A stretch of 64,000 nucleotides of DNA from Planctomycetota bacterium (GTDB lineage: Bacteria; Planctomycetota; PLA2). The notes under the pieces are model-generated. The model made no database searches. It was not told where the DNA came from and saw nothing but the letters and a program-made list of their open reading frames with translations. Location: NCBI GenBank assembly GCA_021776785.1, contig JAJFFF010000004.1, positions 124,001 through 188,000 of the forward strand, written 5' to 3'. Positions 9,152 to 19,041 of this stretch are shown in pieces; the stretch's first letter is position 1, and the number at the start of each line of letters is the position of its first letter. A program made the position numbers and the translations under genes.

Positions 9152-10477
9152 TCACCTCTGCGGATGTTTCGAGAAGAGGCTCCGGCGGCGCTTGTACACC
9201 AGGCGCAGCGGGATCTCCTTGAACGGAAGTTCTTCGCGGAGCCGATTCTCAAGGAAACGGCGAAAACCGGGGCGAAAAATCCGGGGATCATTTACGAACA
9301 ACATGATCGTCGGCGGATTGACGTCGGTCTGCGTCCCGTAAAAGATCTTCGGGTTCCCGCGCAAGCGCACCGGCGGGTTGAAGTCCGTCCGCGCGCGCTC
9401 GAGCGCTTGGTTGATCTTGGGCGTGCTCACGCGCTCCTTGGACTGCTTCGCCAGCGCCTGCGCCGTGTCGATGGCGGCCAAGACATTGCGCCCATCGCGC
9501 GCCGTGCAAAACACCATCGGCGCGAAGTGAAGACCGGGGAGTTTTTTCGCGACATAGCTCGCGTACGCTTCCATCTCCATTTCGCCGTCGGCCAAGTCCC
9601 ACTTGTTGGCGACGATGACGACCGGCTTGACGGACTCCTCGATCATGCGTCCGATCTTGCGGTCGCCGCGCGTGATCTCATCGGTGCAATCCAATAAGAG
9701 CACGCACACCTCGGCGCGTTTGATCGCCTGCTCGGCCCGCCGCTGCGCGTAGAAGTCCACCGACCCTTGTACCGACGCCTCGCGCTTGAGCCCGGCGGTA
9801 TCGGTGATGAGCAACGTGCGCCCATCTTTCTTGATGCGCACATCAACGGTGTCGCGCGTGGTCCCGGGAATCTCGCTGACGATCGAGCGGACGCTGCCCG
9901 CAAGTTGATTCAGAAACGTCGACTTCCCGACATTGACGCGTCCCACGACGGCGACCTTCAGCGTGGGGTCGGCCGGGGCCGGGCCCGCATTGACGTGTTC
10001 CAGCACGGCATCGCCGAGCGCGCCGAGGCCGGCTTTGTCCATCGCGCTCACCGGATGTGGCTCGAAACCGAGCGCGCCGAATTCGCCGACCGATGCTTCG
10101 GCTTCACGCGACTCCACCTTGTTGACCGCGAGCACGATCGGCAGATCAAAGTTGCGCAGGGCCTTCGCGATTTCCGTATCCATCGCCGTCAGCCCTTCGC
10201 GCCCATCGACGACAAAGATCAGCGCGTCCGAAATCTCGATCGCTTGTTGAATCTGCGCTTCGACGTGCTCTTCAAGCTGCTGCGTATCGACGATGCCGAT
10301 GCCGCCGGTGTCCACCATCTCGACCCACTTCTCGTCGATGCGGACCGGCGCGGCGACGCGATCGCGCGTCACGCCCGCCATGTCGTCCACGATCGCGAAC
10401 CGCTTGCGCAAAAACGCATTGAGCAGCGAACTTTTGCCGACGTTGGGTCGGCCGACGATGGAAACGACGGGCAACAT
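9152..10477 (-). CDS. der: Ribosome-associated GTPase Der (EngA)
   Basis: Essential double-GTPase for 50S ribosomal subunit maturation, 441 residues from the ATG at 10477 (VVSIVGRPNVGKSS follows at once, as in the family); an ATG four codons upstream is possible. Two G domains are visible, each with G1 (GRPNVGKS; GRVNVGKS), G3 (DTGG; DTAG) and G4 (NKVE; NKWD) motifs, followed by a KH-like C-terminal domain with the RLRGNPKIFYGTQ segment. It overlaps the start of the peptide-binding gene, a housekeeping gene wired into a transporter operon. Confidence 0.97.
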   Translation of the reverse strand: MLPVVSIVGRPNVGKSSLLNAFLRKRFAIVDDMAGVTRDRVAAPVRIDEKWVEMVDTGGIGIVDTQQLEEHVEAQIQQAIEISDALIFVVDGREGLTAMDTEIAKALRNFDLPIVLAVNKVESREAEASVGEFGALGFEPHPVSAMDKAGLGALGDAVLEHVNAGPAPADPTLKVAVVGRVNVGKSTFLNQLAGSVRSIVSEIPGTTRDTVDVRIKKDGRTLLITDTAGLKREASVQGSVDFYAQRRAEQAIKRAEVCVLLLDCTDEITRGDRKIGRMIEESVKPVVIVANKWDLADGEMEMEAYASYVAKKLPGLHFAPMVFCTARDGRNVLAAIDTAQALAKQSKERVSTPKINQALERARTDFNPPVRLRGNPKIFYGTQTDVNPPTIMLFVNDPRIFRPGFRRFLENRLREELPFKEIPLRLVYKRRRSLFSKHPQR

Positions 10478-10519
10478 GGAGCCCCGCATTCTACGGAATC
10501 TAGGGAATTGGGAAGTTCC

Positions 10520-11863
10520 TCACGCTTTGGCGTGAATCCACCGGCCGCGGGCGAACCAGAATGCGAACAAAAGCCCGCGGATCACGCTGGTGATCGTGAG
10601 CGCCCAAAAGATGCCCGCCACGCCTTGGTCAAACGTCCGCGCCGCCAGGATTGCCGCAGGTATGCGAATCACCGTAAACGGGATCCCCAAAAGCATCGGC
10701 GGGAGCGTGTCGCCGGCGCCGCTGAACGCGCCCTCTAAGACGATTTCGACGGCCGTGAACATGAGCGAGACGGCCACGATGTGAAAGTAGTCAAGCGCAT
10801 AAAACGTGGACGCCGCGCCGGGGCTCAGCCAACCGACGATCGAGCCGGGCATGAGCAACAGGAGCAGCCCCCAAAGGCCCGCAAAGATCACGGCATAGCG
10901 GGCGGCGATCCAAGCTCCGCGATGCGCGCGTTGGACCTGACCCGCCCCGAGGTTTTGTCCGACGACCGCCGCCGCCGCGACGGCGAACCCCACGCTGACG
11001 AGGTACGCCAGCCCCTCGACGCGCAGCCCCAAGCCCAGGGCCGCCGCCGCCGCGTCTCCCCCGGCGAGGTTGACTTCGCGCACGATGAAGATGTAGACGA
11101 AGCTGAACACGATCCCGTGGATCGAGAGCGGCGTGCCGATTCGGAGCACGCGCAAAACGATCGAAAAGTCGATGCCGGATGCGGCCTGCACCCACTGGCG
11201 GCGGTGGGCCGCGATCGCCAGTACGGCTCCCGTCACGCCGAACGCCACGACCGTCGCGAGCGCGGCTCCGCGCACCTCTAACCCAAACCCGAAGATGAAC
11301 AACGGATCGAGAAACATGTTGAGGCCGAGCGCGGTCGTGATCGCGACGAGAGGCCGGCGCATGTCACCGCGGCCTTTGAACGTGCCTTCCAACGCGTAGA
11401 AAAAAAACAGGAACGGCGCGCCGACACACAGGATTTGGAGGTAGTCGAGCGTGTAGGCGGCGGCGCGCGCCGACGATGCGTTGTGTTCCGCCACAAGCGG
11501 CACCAAAAACCAGCCCGCGACGCCGACGACGATGGCTGTCAACAGCGCCCCGCGCACCGCGTGCGTGGCCGCGTGCACCGCTTCGTCCGGCCGTTGCTCG
11601 CCGATGCGACGCGCGACGATCGCCGTCGCCCCCGTCGAAAAAATCTGCCCGAGCGACGCGAGCATCCAAAAGACCGTCCACCCTTGCGTCTGACCCGCCG
11701 CTGCTTCCTCGCCCAGCTTTTGGATCCAAAAATAGTCGACGATGTTGTTGCCAAAGACGAGCAGTTGAATCATCGCCGCCGGCATGGCGACGTGCAGAAC
11801 GGCACGCGACAACGAGGCTGTAAGAACCGGATTCGGTGCGTCGAAAGGAGGGGGTTTCGTCAA
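10520..11863 (-). CDS. MATE-family efflux transporter
   Basis: Integral membrane cation-coupled exporter of the multidrug and toxic compound extrusion family, 447 residues, the usual length. About twelve hydrophobic helices occur in two halves of six, each with Gly/Ala-rich first helices; the GRGDMRRP and GAGDTLPPML stretches match the short loop between helices that is characteristic of each half. It starts six bases after the queE stop on the same strand. The exported substrate cannot be inferred. Confidence 0.9.
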   Translation of the reverse strand: MTKPPPFDAPNPVLTASLSRAVLHVAMPAAMIQLLVFGNNIVDYFWIQKLGEEAAAGQTQGWTVFWMLASLGQIFSTGATAIVARRIGEQRPDEAVHAATHAVRGALLTAIVVGVAGWFLVPLVAEHNASSARAAAYTLDYLQILCVGAPFLFFFYALEGTFKGRGDMRRPLVAITTALGLNMFLDPLFIFGFGLEVRGAALATVVAFGVTGAVLAIAAHRRQWVQAASGIDFSIVLRVLRIGTPLSIHGIVFSFVYIFIVREVNLAGGDAAAAALGLGLRVEGLAYLVSVGFAVAAAAVVGQNLGAGQVQRAHRGAWIAARYAVIFAGLWGLLLLLMPGSIVGWLSPGAASTFYALDYFHIVAVSLMFTAVEIVLEGAFSGAGDTLPPMLLGIPFTVIRIPAAILAARTFDQGVAGIFWALTITSVIRGLLFAFWFARGRWIHAKA

Positions 11864-11869
11864 AGCGCG

Positions 11870-12619
11870 TTACCGGAGATGCAGGATCCGGTGCGTCTGG
11901 ACGATAACCCGCGTGTCGTGATGCTGGCGCATGGCCGCACGTTGCAGGAGGAGCGCGTGCGCGCCGGTCGGAGGTCCGAATTTTGCGCCGCTCACGGGCT
12001 GCAAGATGAGCGGCGCCTGCGGAGCGACCTCGCTGACCATGCTCGCCACGCTCTCGATCTCTGCGGTCGTCGTCGCTTCGGAAACGACCACCTTCACTGT
12101 GCATTCGACACGCGAGGCGAGACCGAGAAACCGCCGCTGCACGGTCGCCGACGTCTCGATGCCCGCCGACGACGCGATCTTCACATCCACCATAACGACA
12201 TCAATATGGCCGAGGACCGCCGCCAGCTCGTCGGGACGATGCCCGCCCGTCTCAAGAAGAATGCGGCCGCCGCGAGTGCGCCAGCGCGGCAACACTGCCT
12301 GCAAGAACGGCACAAACAGCAGCGGTTCACCGCCGGTGATCGAGATCATGTGGTGCGGGCCCGACTCTTCATCGAGGGCCGCAACGGCCGCCACGAGATC
12401 GTCGGCGCTCAACGGGTTGGGCAGTTCGCGCACGCCGCTCGGCAAAAACAGGCGCGCTTGTTCGGGGATGCGGCGCGACGCCGGCGTATCGCAGAACACG
12501 CAGTCCAGATCGCACCCCGCCAATCGCACGAACAGGTGGCGTTCACCAACATGGGTGGCTTCCCCCTGGATGGACGAAAAGATCTCGAAGAGCGGAGCGC
12601 GCTCCGCACTGTCACTCAT
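11870..12619 (-). CDS. queE: 7-carboxy-7-deazaguanine synthase (radical SAM)
   Basis: Converts 6-carboxy-tetrahydropterin to 7-carboxy-7-deazaguanine in queuosine/preQ0 biosynthesis. 249 residues. The N-terminal segment FEIFSSIQGEATHVGERHLF is the QueE signature region. The radical SAM cluster cysteines are C36, C40 and C43 (CDLDCVFCD), in the CxxxCxxC spacing. The ITGGEPLL motif (about 94-101) binds SAM. Its start overlaps the stop of the upstream membrane-protein gene (ATGA). Other queuosine genes (queC, queD, queF) are not in the window. Confidence 0.93.
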   Translation of the reverse strand: MSDSAERAPLFEIFSSIQGEATHVGERHLFVRLAGCDLDCVFCDTPASRRIPEQARLFLPSGVRELPNPLSADDLVAAVAALDEESGPHHMISITGGEPLLFVPFLQAVLPRWRTRGGRILLETGGHRPDELAAVLGHIDVVMVDVKIASSAGIETSATVQRRFLGLASRVECTVKVVVSEATTTAEIESVASMVSEVAPQAPLILQPVSGAKFGPPTGAHALLLQRAAMRQHHDTRVIVQTHRILHLR

Positions 12620-13713
12620 TCGGCCGGGATCTCCTCCTCCACTTCGATCAGCTCAAAGCCCTGGGCTGTGGGATCGAAGTCGGAGTCGTCGGGTCGGTAC
12701 CCGTCGATGCTATCGAGCGGCACACGGTCGATGCGATGCCTCAACAGAAGATAGATCGCTTGGCGCAAAACGATCCGAAAGACCAGCAAACGCGCCAAAA
12801 ACATCGTCAAAAACACGGTGGCGCATCCGAGCAACGTCCAAGCCGCGACCGTGCGCGGGAAGGGAATGCCCGTCGGCGCTTCGAGCAGCACCGAGTCGAT
12901 CAGCGAATTCGCGCCCGCGTGCCCCAAGCCGATGAGCAGCGCGGCATAGCAGACGCCGACCACGAGTCCGGCCCGGATCGTTCGCGTTAAGACCGCGCCT
13001 AGCCACGCAAGCAAACCGCCCGCGCGATAGAGCAACAAGCGGTAGGAGTGCGTGAAGCTGTACCCGTACACGCGCGTGATCGCGTCGAACGCGTCGCTCC
13101 ATTCCGTCGCAATCGTGGACCAAGCCAGGATGCCCCCCGACCACAGGCCGATGAGCAACACGACCGCGCCGATCGAAAAGACAAGCGCAAGCGGAACGCC
13201 GATCACGAGCAGATACTCGGAGATGCGCCCGAGCGAGAAGCACGCGGCCGCCAACCCGGTCAGCAACAACCCGCCCATCAGCAAGCAAGCGGGCGTCAAA
13301 AACGCCCAATGCCAGTGCGAGCGCGCGAACTGAATCGCTTCGCTCACATCGGCGCGTCGATCGCAGGTCAATTCGATCGCGGCCATGCGTGTCACGGCCA
13401 ACCCGAAAAACGATGCGACGAGCGTGGCGACGAGCCACAGCGCAAAGAAAAATCCGCCCATGACGGCCCACTGGCCACGACTGAATGCTTCGCTCAGAAA
13501 CGAAACGGTCGCGCCGACGGGACGCAAAAACGTCGCCTGACACTCGCTCCAGAACGCGGCGTCGAGGACCAGCGAGCGAAAAGTCGCGACGACGAGCAGC
13601 GCCAACGGCACGAACAGGAGCAGCCCGTACACCGTGAGTAAGATCTTGCGCTTGTCGCCCGCGGAACGCTGGACAGCGCGCAAGATCTCGATTTTTTCGG
13701 GGTTCGGGGGCAT
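12616..13713 (-). CDS. Polytopic membrane protein of unknown function
   Basis: 365-residue predicted inner-membrane protein with about seven hydrophobic segments (near 25-50, 80-110, 135-165, 168-195, 230-265, 285-320) separated by short loops, and an acidic cytoplasmic-looking tail ending in repeated Glu. Its overall layout resembles uncharacterised membrane proteins frequent in planctomycetes, but I recognise no named family. It is translationally coupled to queE by a 4-bp overlap and lies 8 bp after yacG, so the three are very likely co-transcribed. Confidence 0.8.
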   Translation of the reverse strand: MPPNPEKIEILRAVQRSAGDKRKILLTVYGLLLFVPLALLVVATFRSLVLDAAFWSECQATFLRPVGATVSFLSEAFSRGQWAVMGGFFFALWLVATLVASFFGLAVTRMAAIELTCDRRADVSEAIQFARSHWHWAFLTPACLLMGGLLLTGLAAACFSLGRISEYLLVIGVPLALVFSIGAVVLLIGLWSGGILAWSTIATEWSDAFDAITRVYGYSFTHSYRLLLYRAGGLLAWLGAVLTRTIRAGLVVGVCYAALLIGLGHAGANSLIDSVLLEAPTGIPFPRTVAAWTLLGCATVFLTMFLARLLVFRIVLRQAIYLLLRHRIDRVPLDSIDGYRPDDSDFDPTAQGFELIEVEEEIPAE

Positions 13714-13721
13714 CTGTAGCT

Positions 13722-13955
13722 CTACTCGTTCCTGCCATCAGGATCGGCCAGACCGGCCTCGGCCGCGAGGCGCTCGAGTTCTTCGGGGTCGGTTTCCGCG
13801 ATCACCGGAATCGCGAAATCACCGCGAAACCAGCGCTGTAAGTCGAGAAGGCGGCAGCGCTCGGAGCAAAAAGGGAAGTCCTTGGGGCGGGACTCCTTTT
13901 CTGTGGATACGGGCTGCCGACAGCTCGGGCAGCGCGCGCGCAACGGTGCGGCCAT
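13722..13955 (-). CDS. yacG: DNA gyrase inhibitor / zinc-binding protein YacG
   Basis: Small zinc protein, 77 residues, of the YacG family; the E. coli member binds GyrB and inhibits gyrase. The four zinc-ligand cysteines are C9, C12, C30 and C34 (CPSC and CSERC), and the family-typical FCSERCRLLDLQRW segment follows. The tail is acidic. It is the first gene of the long minus-strand train and lies next to the 149-bp tandem elements. Confidence 0.9.
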   Translation of the reverse strand: MAAPLRARCPSCRQPVSTEKESRPKDFPFCSERCRLLDLQRWFRGDFAIPVIAETDPEELERLAAEAGLADPDGRNE

Positions 13956-14007
13956 CCGAGCAGTGTACCGATTCCGGAAGGGTTCTTGCCAGCCTCGGAC
14001 TAGCAGT

Positions 14008-14318
14008 CCGTTGAAAAAGTCACATGGGCTACGAGCGGGCCTCGAAGCCCATCTCTGCGTCGCGAATCCTCGCTGTAGCCTTGCTACAGCTGCGGTCCGC
14101 TCCTGGATCTCGACTCCGATTCCTCGCTCTCGCTATTCCAAGCACTTCTTCAACGGCCTGCCCAGCAGCCCATTGAAAAAGTCACATGGGCTACGAGCGG
14201 GCCTCGAAGCCCATCTCTGCGTCGCGAATCCTCGCTGTAGCGTTGCTACAGCTGCGGTCCGCTCCTGGATCTCGGCTCCGATTCCTCGCTCTCGCTATTC
14301 CAAGCACTTCTTCAACGG
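14008..14318. repeat. Tandem pair of 149-bp MITE-like elements
   Basis: Fills most of the gap 13956-14363. Two nearly identical 149-bp units lie at 14008-14156 and 14170-14318, separated by 13 bp. Each is bounded by a 13-bp near-perfect terminal inverted repeat (CCGTTGAAAAAGT at the left of unit 1, ACTTCTTCAACGG at the right; the left end of unit 2 reads CCATTG). I count only a few differences between units, so the duplication is recent. Inside each unit are further self-complementary stretches, for example ATGGGCT/AGCCCAT and TGTAG/CTACA. No coding potential or transposase is present; this fits a non-autonomous mobile element. Confidence 0.8.
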
Positions 14319-14363
14319 CTTTGGGCGGGGCGCCCAAATCGTTGCGCGGGAACGACGCGAGGG

Positions 14364-15254
14364 TCAGGCGTGGGCGGCCTGAACGGCGGTCAAACAGGCG
14401 ACATCCACGATGTCGGAGACGGTCGCGCCGCGGCTCAGATCGTTTGCCGGGCGTGTAAGCCCCTGCAGGATCGGCCCTAACGCGGTGGCGCCGCCGAGTC
14501 GCTGCGCCAACTTGTACGCGATGTTGCCGGCGTCCAAATCGGGGAAGATCAGCACATTGGCCCGCCCCGCGACGGGGCTGCCGGGCGCTTTTTTCCAGCC
14601 AATCTCGGGGACCAGCGCCGCGTCGCCCTGCAGTTCGCCGTCGATCAGCAGGTCGGGGCGGCGCTGCCGGGCGATTTTGGTGCCCTTTTTGACCTTGTCC
14701 ACATCGGGGTGGCTGGCGCTCCCGTAGCTCGAAAAACTAAGGAGCGCAACGCGCGGCTCCTCCGGCAAGAGCAGCTTGGCGGATTCCGCGCTCTGGATCG
14801 CGATTTCGGCGAGCTCGGCGGCCGACGGTTGCGGCACAACACCGCAGTCGGCGAACAGGAACGGACGCCCGTCCGGATACACCATCAGAAAAAAGCTCGA
14901 GACCGTACCCTTCGCGCCGATCCCGATGATCGCGGCGCGCACGGTCGCGGCCGTCGTGGCGACGCACCCGCCGACAAATCCATCGGCGTCGCCGGCGCGC
15001 ACCATCAACGCGGCGCGCAACAACGGATCGCGCTCCGCCTCGATCGCTTCTTGCGGACCGATCCCCTTGTGCTGCCGCGCTTTGTAAAACAGCTCGGCGT
15101 ACGTCCCGGGTTTCGCGAGGCGCACGGGCTCGCACAGCTTCTCTTTTTGCAAACGCGCGACGGCCTCGACGACGCGCGGATCATCCTGCTCGGGAAAGAC
15201 GATGCGCTGCGGCTTGGCAGCGGCGGAGTCGCGGAGGCGTTGCAGGATGTCCAT
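14364..15254 (-). CDS. pta: Phosphate acetyltransferase (short form)
   Basis: Interconverts acetyl-CoA and acetyl phosphate; 296 residues, the size of single-domain Pta without the N-terminal regulatory domain of E. coli Pta. Start at the ATG followed by DILQRLRD, five bases after the stop of the AtuA-like gene. Family motifs: [15 protein letters not shown] near the N-terminus, and the C-terminal [20 protein letters not shown] and GPILQGL. Phosphate butyryltransferase is a related alternative but the C-terminal motifs fit Pta. No acetate kinase gene is adjacent. Confidence 0.9.
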   Translation of the reverse strand: MDILQRLRDSAAAKPQRIVFPEQDDPRVVEAVARLQKEKLCEPVRLAKPGTYAELFYKARQHKGIGPQEAIEAERDPLLRAALMVRAGDADGFVGGCVATTAATVRAAIIGIGAKGTVSSFFLMVYPDGRPFLFADCGVVPQPSAAELAEIAIQSAESAKLLLPEEPRVALLSFSSYGSASHPDVDKVKKGTKIARQRRPDLLIDGELQGDAALVPEIGWKKAPGSPVAGRANVLIFPDLDAGNIAYKLAQRLGGATALGPILQGLTRPANDLSRGATVSDIVDVACLTAVQAAHA

Positions 15255-15258
15255 GGTG

Positions 15259-17043
15259 TTAAGAGCGAGGCACGAGTGAGGCGTCGACTTCGACTTCGCT
15301 CGCGAGCAAAAACTGCGCGTACGTTTTGCCCTGGGCGTCGAGCAGTAGCGAAAGCGTGCCGCCGCCGCCGAGGCTCTCGTGCAGCAAGAAGTTAAGCGCG
15401 AGCAAGTTGGGCAGTTCGAACCGGTCCACCGCACCCTCACAAATTCCCGCGAACCGCTCTTTGACGAGTGCCGCCGTCATGTGATCGCGTATCCATCCGT
15501 AGATCGCTTCGGATCTTGCGATGAGACCGACGTTGCATGTGTCGCCTTTGTCGCCGGAGCGCCCGAGGCAGAGTTGGCTCAGGCGCACGCGCACCGTCGC
15601 GCCGCCGGACGGGTAATCCGCAAATCCTGCGGGCATGGCGGGAACGGATGCGGCGGGCGCGCCGGCGAGCGGCGTTTCCGCGACCGAGGCTTCCTGGTCA
15701 CCGACGACGACGCGGACGGGCACATTGTCGCGGGTGATCAGCGCGGGCCAGTAGCCAACCACGCCGGACGCGCGCGGCCGCCCCTGATCGGCCAGATAAC
15801 TGATGCCGGGCACGGTTCCCAACACTTTGGGCACGAGCTGCGGGGCGAAGTCGTTTTGGATCTTGTCGCGGCTGGCGTCGCGCACGGCCACCTGCAGCAG
15901 GATCTCGCCCGCGTCGCCGTCGGTCACCGACGGGTGGCACGCGTCGTCGCCGATGAACTGTGTGCACGAACCGTCGTAGTGGCCGCGCCCGCCGACGCTA
16001 TCCCAAAAGACTTCCGAGACGAGCTCGGCCTTGCGGCGCGCGTCGGGGCCGGAAATAATCAGGCGTCCAAACGCGCGAAAGCCTTGGTGAAAACTCATCG
16101 ACACTTTGAGTTTTTCGGGCGGCGGGCCGCCGCGAATGCCGGAAACCTGCACGCGGTTCTCGCCGTCTTGACGCAGCTGAATCGTGTCGAAGCGCGCCGT
16201 GCAGTCCGGCGCGAGGTAACCCGGCGCACCCATCTCGTAGAGCAATTGTTCGGAGACGGTGTGCACTGACACCAAGCCGCCGGTGTTCGGATGCTTCGTC
16301 ACGACAAACGTTCCGTCGCGAGATATCTCGACGAGCGGGTAACCCATCTTGTGAAACGAAGGCACCTTCTCCCAGTCGGTGAAGTTGCCGCCGGTGCACT
16401 GCGTACCGCATTCGATGATGTGGCCCGCGACGATGCCAGCAGACAGCTTGTCCCAATCGTCGTGCGCCCAACCGAACTCGTGCAGCATGGGCGCGAGCGT
16501 GACGCCGGTGTCCGTGACGCGCCCGGAGATGACGACGTTGGCGCCCATCGCGAGGGCTTGCGCGACGGGCGCGGCGCCGAGGTAAACGTTGGCGCTCAAC
16601 ACGTCGTCGCGAATCGTGGTGAGCGGCTCGCCCGTGTCCATATGGGCCAACGGCTCGTCGATCCCGTCGAGTGCGGGGAAAATGTCGTCGCCCAAGACAA
16701 CGCCGACGCGGACTTGATCGGCGATCCCCAACTCGGCGGCGAGCGCTTCGACGGCCGCGCGACACGCCAGCGGATTCACACCGCCCGCATTCGAGATGAC
16801 CTTGACGCCTTTTTCCATGCACTGCGGCAACACGTCGCGCAGCTGCGTCAAGAAGTCCGCCGCGTAGCCGGCATCGGGATTTTTCGCGCGCTGTTTTTGC
16901 AAGATCGCCATGGTGACCTCGGCGAGGTAGTCCATAACGAGGTAGTCGATGGGTCCACCCTCGACCTGACGACGCGCGGCGGTGGGATCATCCCCCCAAA
17001 AGCCGCCGCAATTGGCAATGACGATGCTCTGCTTGTCCGACAT
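15259..17043 (-). CDS. AtuA/DUF1446-family protein
   Basis: 594-residue cytoplasmic protein of the acyclic terpene utilisation AtuA family (DUF1446). The N-terminus has the family-typical [20 protein letters not shown] and the [19 protein letters not shown] segment; [21 protein letters not shown] wording ([16 protein letters not shown]) occurs near 155. The last about 110 residues form the AtuA-like ferredoxin-fold domain containing [16 protein letters not shown]. In pseudomonads atuA belongs to citronellol catabolism, but the biochemical role is unsettled, and no geranyl-CoA carboxylase genes are here. It is paired with pta, suggesting an acyl-CoA related role. Confidence 0.88.
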   Translation of the reverse strand: MSDKQSIVIANCGGFWGDDPTAARRQVEGGPIDYLVMDYLAEVTMAILQKQRAKNPDAGYAADFLTQLRDVLPQCMEKGVKVISNAGGVNPLACRAAVEALAAELGIADQVRVGVVLGDDIFPALDGIDEPLAHMDTGEPLTTIRDDVLSANVYLGAAPVAQALAMGANVVISGRVTDTGVTLAPMLHEFGWAHDDWDKLSAGIVAGHIIECGTQCTGGNFTDWEKVPSFHKMGYPLVEISRDGTFVVTKHPNTGGLVSVHTVSEQLLYEMGAPGYLAPDCTARFDTIQLRQDGENRVQVSGIRGGPPPEKLKVSMSFHQGFRAFGRLIISGPDARRKAELVSEVFWDSVGGRGHYDGSCTQFIGDDACHPSVTDGDAGEILLQVAVRDASRDKIQNDFAPQLVPKVLGTVPGISYLADQGRPRASGVVGYWPALITRDNVPVRVVVGDQEASVAETPLAGAPAASVPAMPAGFADYPSGGATVRVRLSQLCLGRSGDKGDTCNVGLIARSEAIYGWIRDHMTAALVKERFAGICEGAVDRFELPNLLALNFLLHESLGGGGTLSLLLDAQGKTYAQFLLASEVEVDASLVPRS

Positions 17044-17086
17044 GAGCCGCCAATTCTACGAGGGGCAACCTACGGAGCCGAGAAGC

Positions 17087-17809
17087 TCAGTCCGGCGACG
17101 GAAACGAACGGGTTGTGCGCTCCTCGCCGAGGGGGATTTCGATGTTGTGGTTACGCCACCAAAGGGACTCGCCGCTCCGCGTGGTTTCAAGGAAACGCGC
17201 TACGTCGCCCGCCGACGTGGCCGAGTCGATGTCGATATCGGCAAAGACCGGGCCGCGGAGAACGGCGGCGCGCTCGCGCCAGGCATCGCACGCCGCTTCC
17301 ACTCCGAGCGGTGGCGCCAAGCGCAGGAACACGCGCTTACACGGCAAGCTCACTTTGCCACTGCGGTCGAGCGAAGCGTTTGGCGGCAGGCGCAAGCCCA
17401 TGCAACGGCTCCCCACGGTCAACCGAACCCATGGCACGTTGGCCTCGCTCAGGACGGTCAGAACCCATTCGACATGCCTCCAAGGTGCCTGTGGCGCTAC
17501 GGCAAGCGCAACGTGAACGCGCGCGAGGTGCAACCCCGCGAGTTCGAATCGAGGAACATTGGGTCGAATCGACTGGATGTGAGAGGCAAGCTCCTCCAGT
17601 GTGATCGCTTCCGACGCGGAACGAAGCACGCCTTGATCGTCCAATGCAAGTCGCACGTGCGCTTTCTCATACGACGGTTCGATCAACCGGCGAAATCGCA
17701 TCGTCATGATGAATTCGTCGTCGGTGAGCTTCGCCTCCGGCGCACGCGACTTCTCACACGCTGCTAGAGCCAAAACGACGCACGCTACGCATCGCGCTTG
17801 AGCGACCAT
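17087..17809 (-). CDS. Putative lipoprotein, possibly ExbD/TolR-like
   Basis: 240-residue predicted lipoprotein. The ATG at 17809 is chosen over a GTG five codons upstream because GGAGGGG lies just before it and the resulting signal ends ALAAC. The segment from about 30 to 130 (a strand-helix-strand pattern with WRHVEWVLTVLSEANVPW) is reminiscent of the periplasmic domain of ExbD/TolR, but the membrane helix is replaced by a lipid anchor; this is a tentative resemblance. It overlaps the hutF stop by 25 bp. Confidence 0.65.
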   Translation of the reverse strand: MVAQARCVACVVLALAACEKSRAPEAKLTDDEFIMTMRFRRLIEPSYEKAHVRLALDDQGVLRSASEAITLEELASHIQSIRPNVPRFELAGLHLARVHVALAVAPQAPWRHVEWVLTVLSEANVPWVRLTVGSRCMGLRLPPNASLDRSGKVSLPCKRVFLRLAPPLGVEAACDAWRERAAVLRGPVFADIDIDSATSAGDVARFLETTRSGESLWWRNHNIEIPLGEERTTRSFPSPD

Positions 17810-19041
17810 ACCCCTCCGACGCACGTGCCTGCGATCGCTTCTTCGCTCGTGCCGAAGAGCAACGCGGGAAGCAGCGTGTCTGGGGTTGCGCCACGCAGAG
17901 TCGGTGCGTCCAAGTCAACCACTGTGAAATCCGCGAGGTGTCCGGGCGCGATCGCTCCCGCCGGAATGCCAAGCGACGCTGCGCCTTCGACGGTTGCGTG
18001 TCGCAACAGGTGCGCCGCTTCCTTATGCACGCCGCGCCGCAGTGTCTTGAGCCGCTGGCCGTACTCCGTCCACCGCATCTCTTCGAGCATCGAGATGCGA
18101 TTGTTCGAGTCGCTCCCCAGCGCAACGTGACCGATCGTTTCCAGATCGGCCAACCCGTCGCCGAGGTTCGCTTCGGTCAACGGGCAAAGACACACGCGAC
18201 CGCCGCACGTGCGATACATCATCATGTCTTCGGGATGGGTGTGCGTGCAGTGCACCATCGTCGTCTTGTCGTCGACCTCGGCGCAGTTCAGCAGCACTTG
18301 CATCGGCCGCATGCCGTACGCCTCGCGACATTGCTCGATTTCTAACGGCTGCTCTTCGATGTGCATGTGAAAGACCGTGCCGCGTCGCTTCGATTCGCGG
18401 TGAATCTCGCCGAGGTCGCGCTTGTCGGCGGCGCGCACGCTGTGGACGACAAACCCCAACGACTGCGTCGTGTGCAGATCCTTGCCGAGCGCATCCATCT
18501 GCGTCAAAAACTCTTTCGTGGACGCGGAGCGAAACCGCAACTGCGAACCCTGCAACGGCTCGCCGATGGCGCCGGTGTTGTAGTACGCGTTGAGCAAGAC
18601 GATACGGATGCCGACTTCGCGCGCCGCATCGAGGACGACGCGATCCAAGCCGTAATCCTCGGCAACCGCATGATGGAAGTAGTGAAACTCCCCGACGGTC
18701 GTAATGCCGGCGGCCCGCATCTCCGTAAACGCATCGACGCACGTCGCGCGAAACTGCTTCCACGAGATCTCGCCGACGAGCTTGTACATGGCTTCGCGCC
18801 ACGTCCAAAACGAGCCTTTCCCCGCCGGAAACGACTCACCGTGACCGCGCAGGCCCCGTTGAAACGCGTGGCTGTGCGCATTGACAAACCCGGGAACCAA
18901 CGCGATACCGGGCAGCCGCACGTCGGCGGGCGCCTGCGCCGGCCCGACCGACACAATGCGATCGCCGTCCACCGTGATGTGAACGGCCTTCTCGAAACGC
19001 TCGCCCGTCCAGACGAGCTCCGCGGCGATTACCTGCACCAC
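17785..19041 (-). CDS. hutF: Formimidoylglutamate deiminase
   Basis: Hydrolyses N-formimino-L-glutamate to N-formyl-L-glutamate plus ammonia in histidine degradation; amidohydrolase superfamily, 418 residues. GTG at 19041 is chosen: an AGAGGTGA site lies seven bases upstream and the gene overlaps the stop of the M20 gene by 13 bp. Visible motifs are the metal-binding NAHSHAFQRG (about 55-64), the VHSVRA and HMHIEEQ segments, and LGSDSNNRISMLEEMR containing the catalytic Asp. The distinction from guanine deaminase-like relatives rests on the EFHYFHH and NAYYNTG segments. Other hut genes are not in the window. Confidence 0.9.
   Translation of the reverse strand: MVQVIAAELVWTGERFEKAVHITVDGDRIVSVGPAQAPADVRLPGIALVPGFVNAHSHAFQRGLRGHGESFPAGKGSFWTWREAMYKLVGEISWKQFRATCVDAFTEMRAAGITTVGEFHYFHHAVAEDYGLDRVVLDAAREVGIRIVLLNAYYNTGAIGEPLQGSQLRFRSASTKEFLTQMDALGKDLHTTQSLGFVVHSVRAADKRDLGEIHRESKRRGTVFHMHIEEQPLEIEQCREAYGMRPMQVLLNCAEVDDKTTMVHCTHTHPEDMMMYRTCGGRVCLCPLTEANLGDGLADLETIGHVALGSDSNNRISMLEEMRWTEYGQRLKTLRRGVHKEAAHLLRHATVEGAASLGIPAGAIAPGHLADFTVVDLDAPTLRGATPDTLLPALLFGTSEEAIAGTCVGGVWSLKRDA

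Noticed and set aside
14320..14338. TTTGGGC/GCCCAAA hairpin as pta terminator
   Set aside because: It has no T tract on the minus strand and is too short to support the claim.
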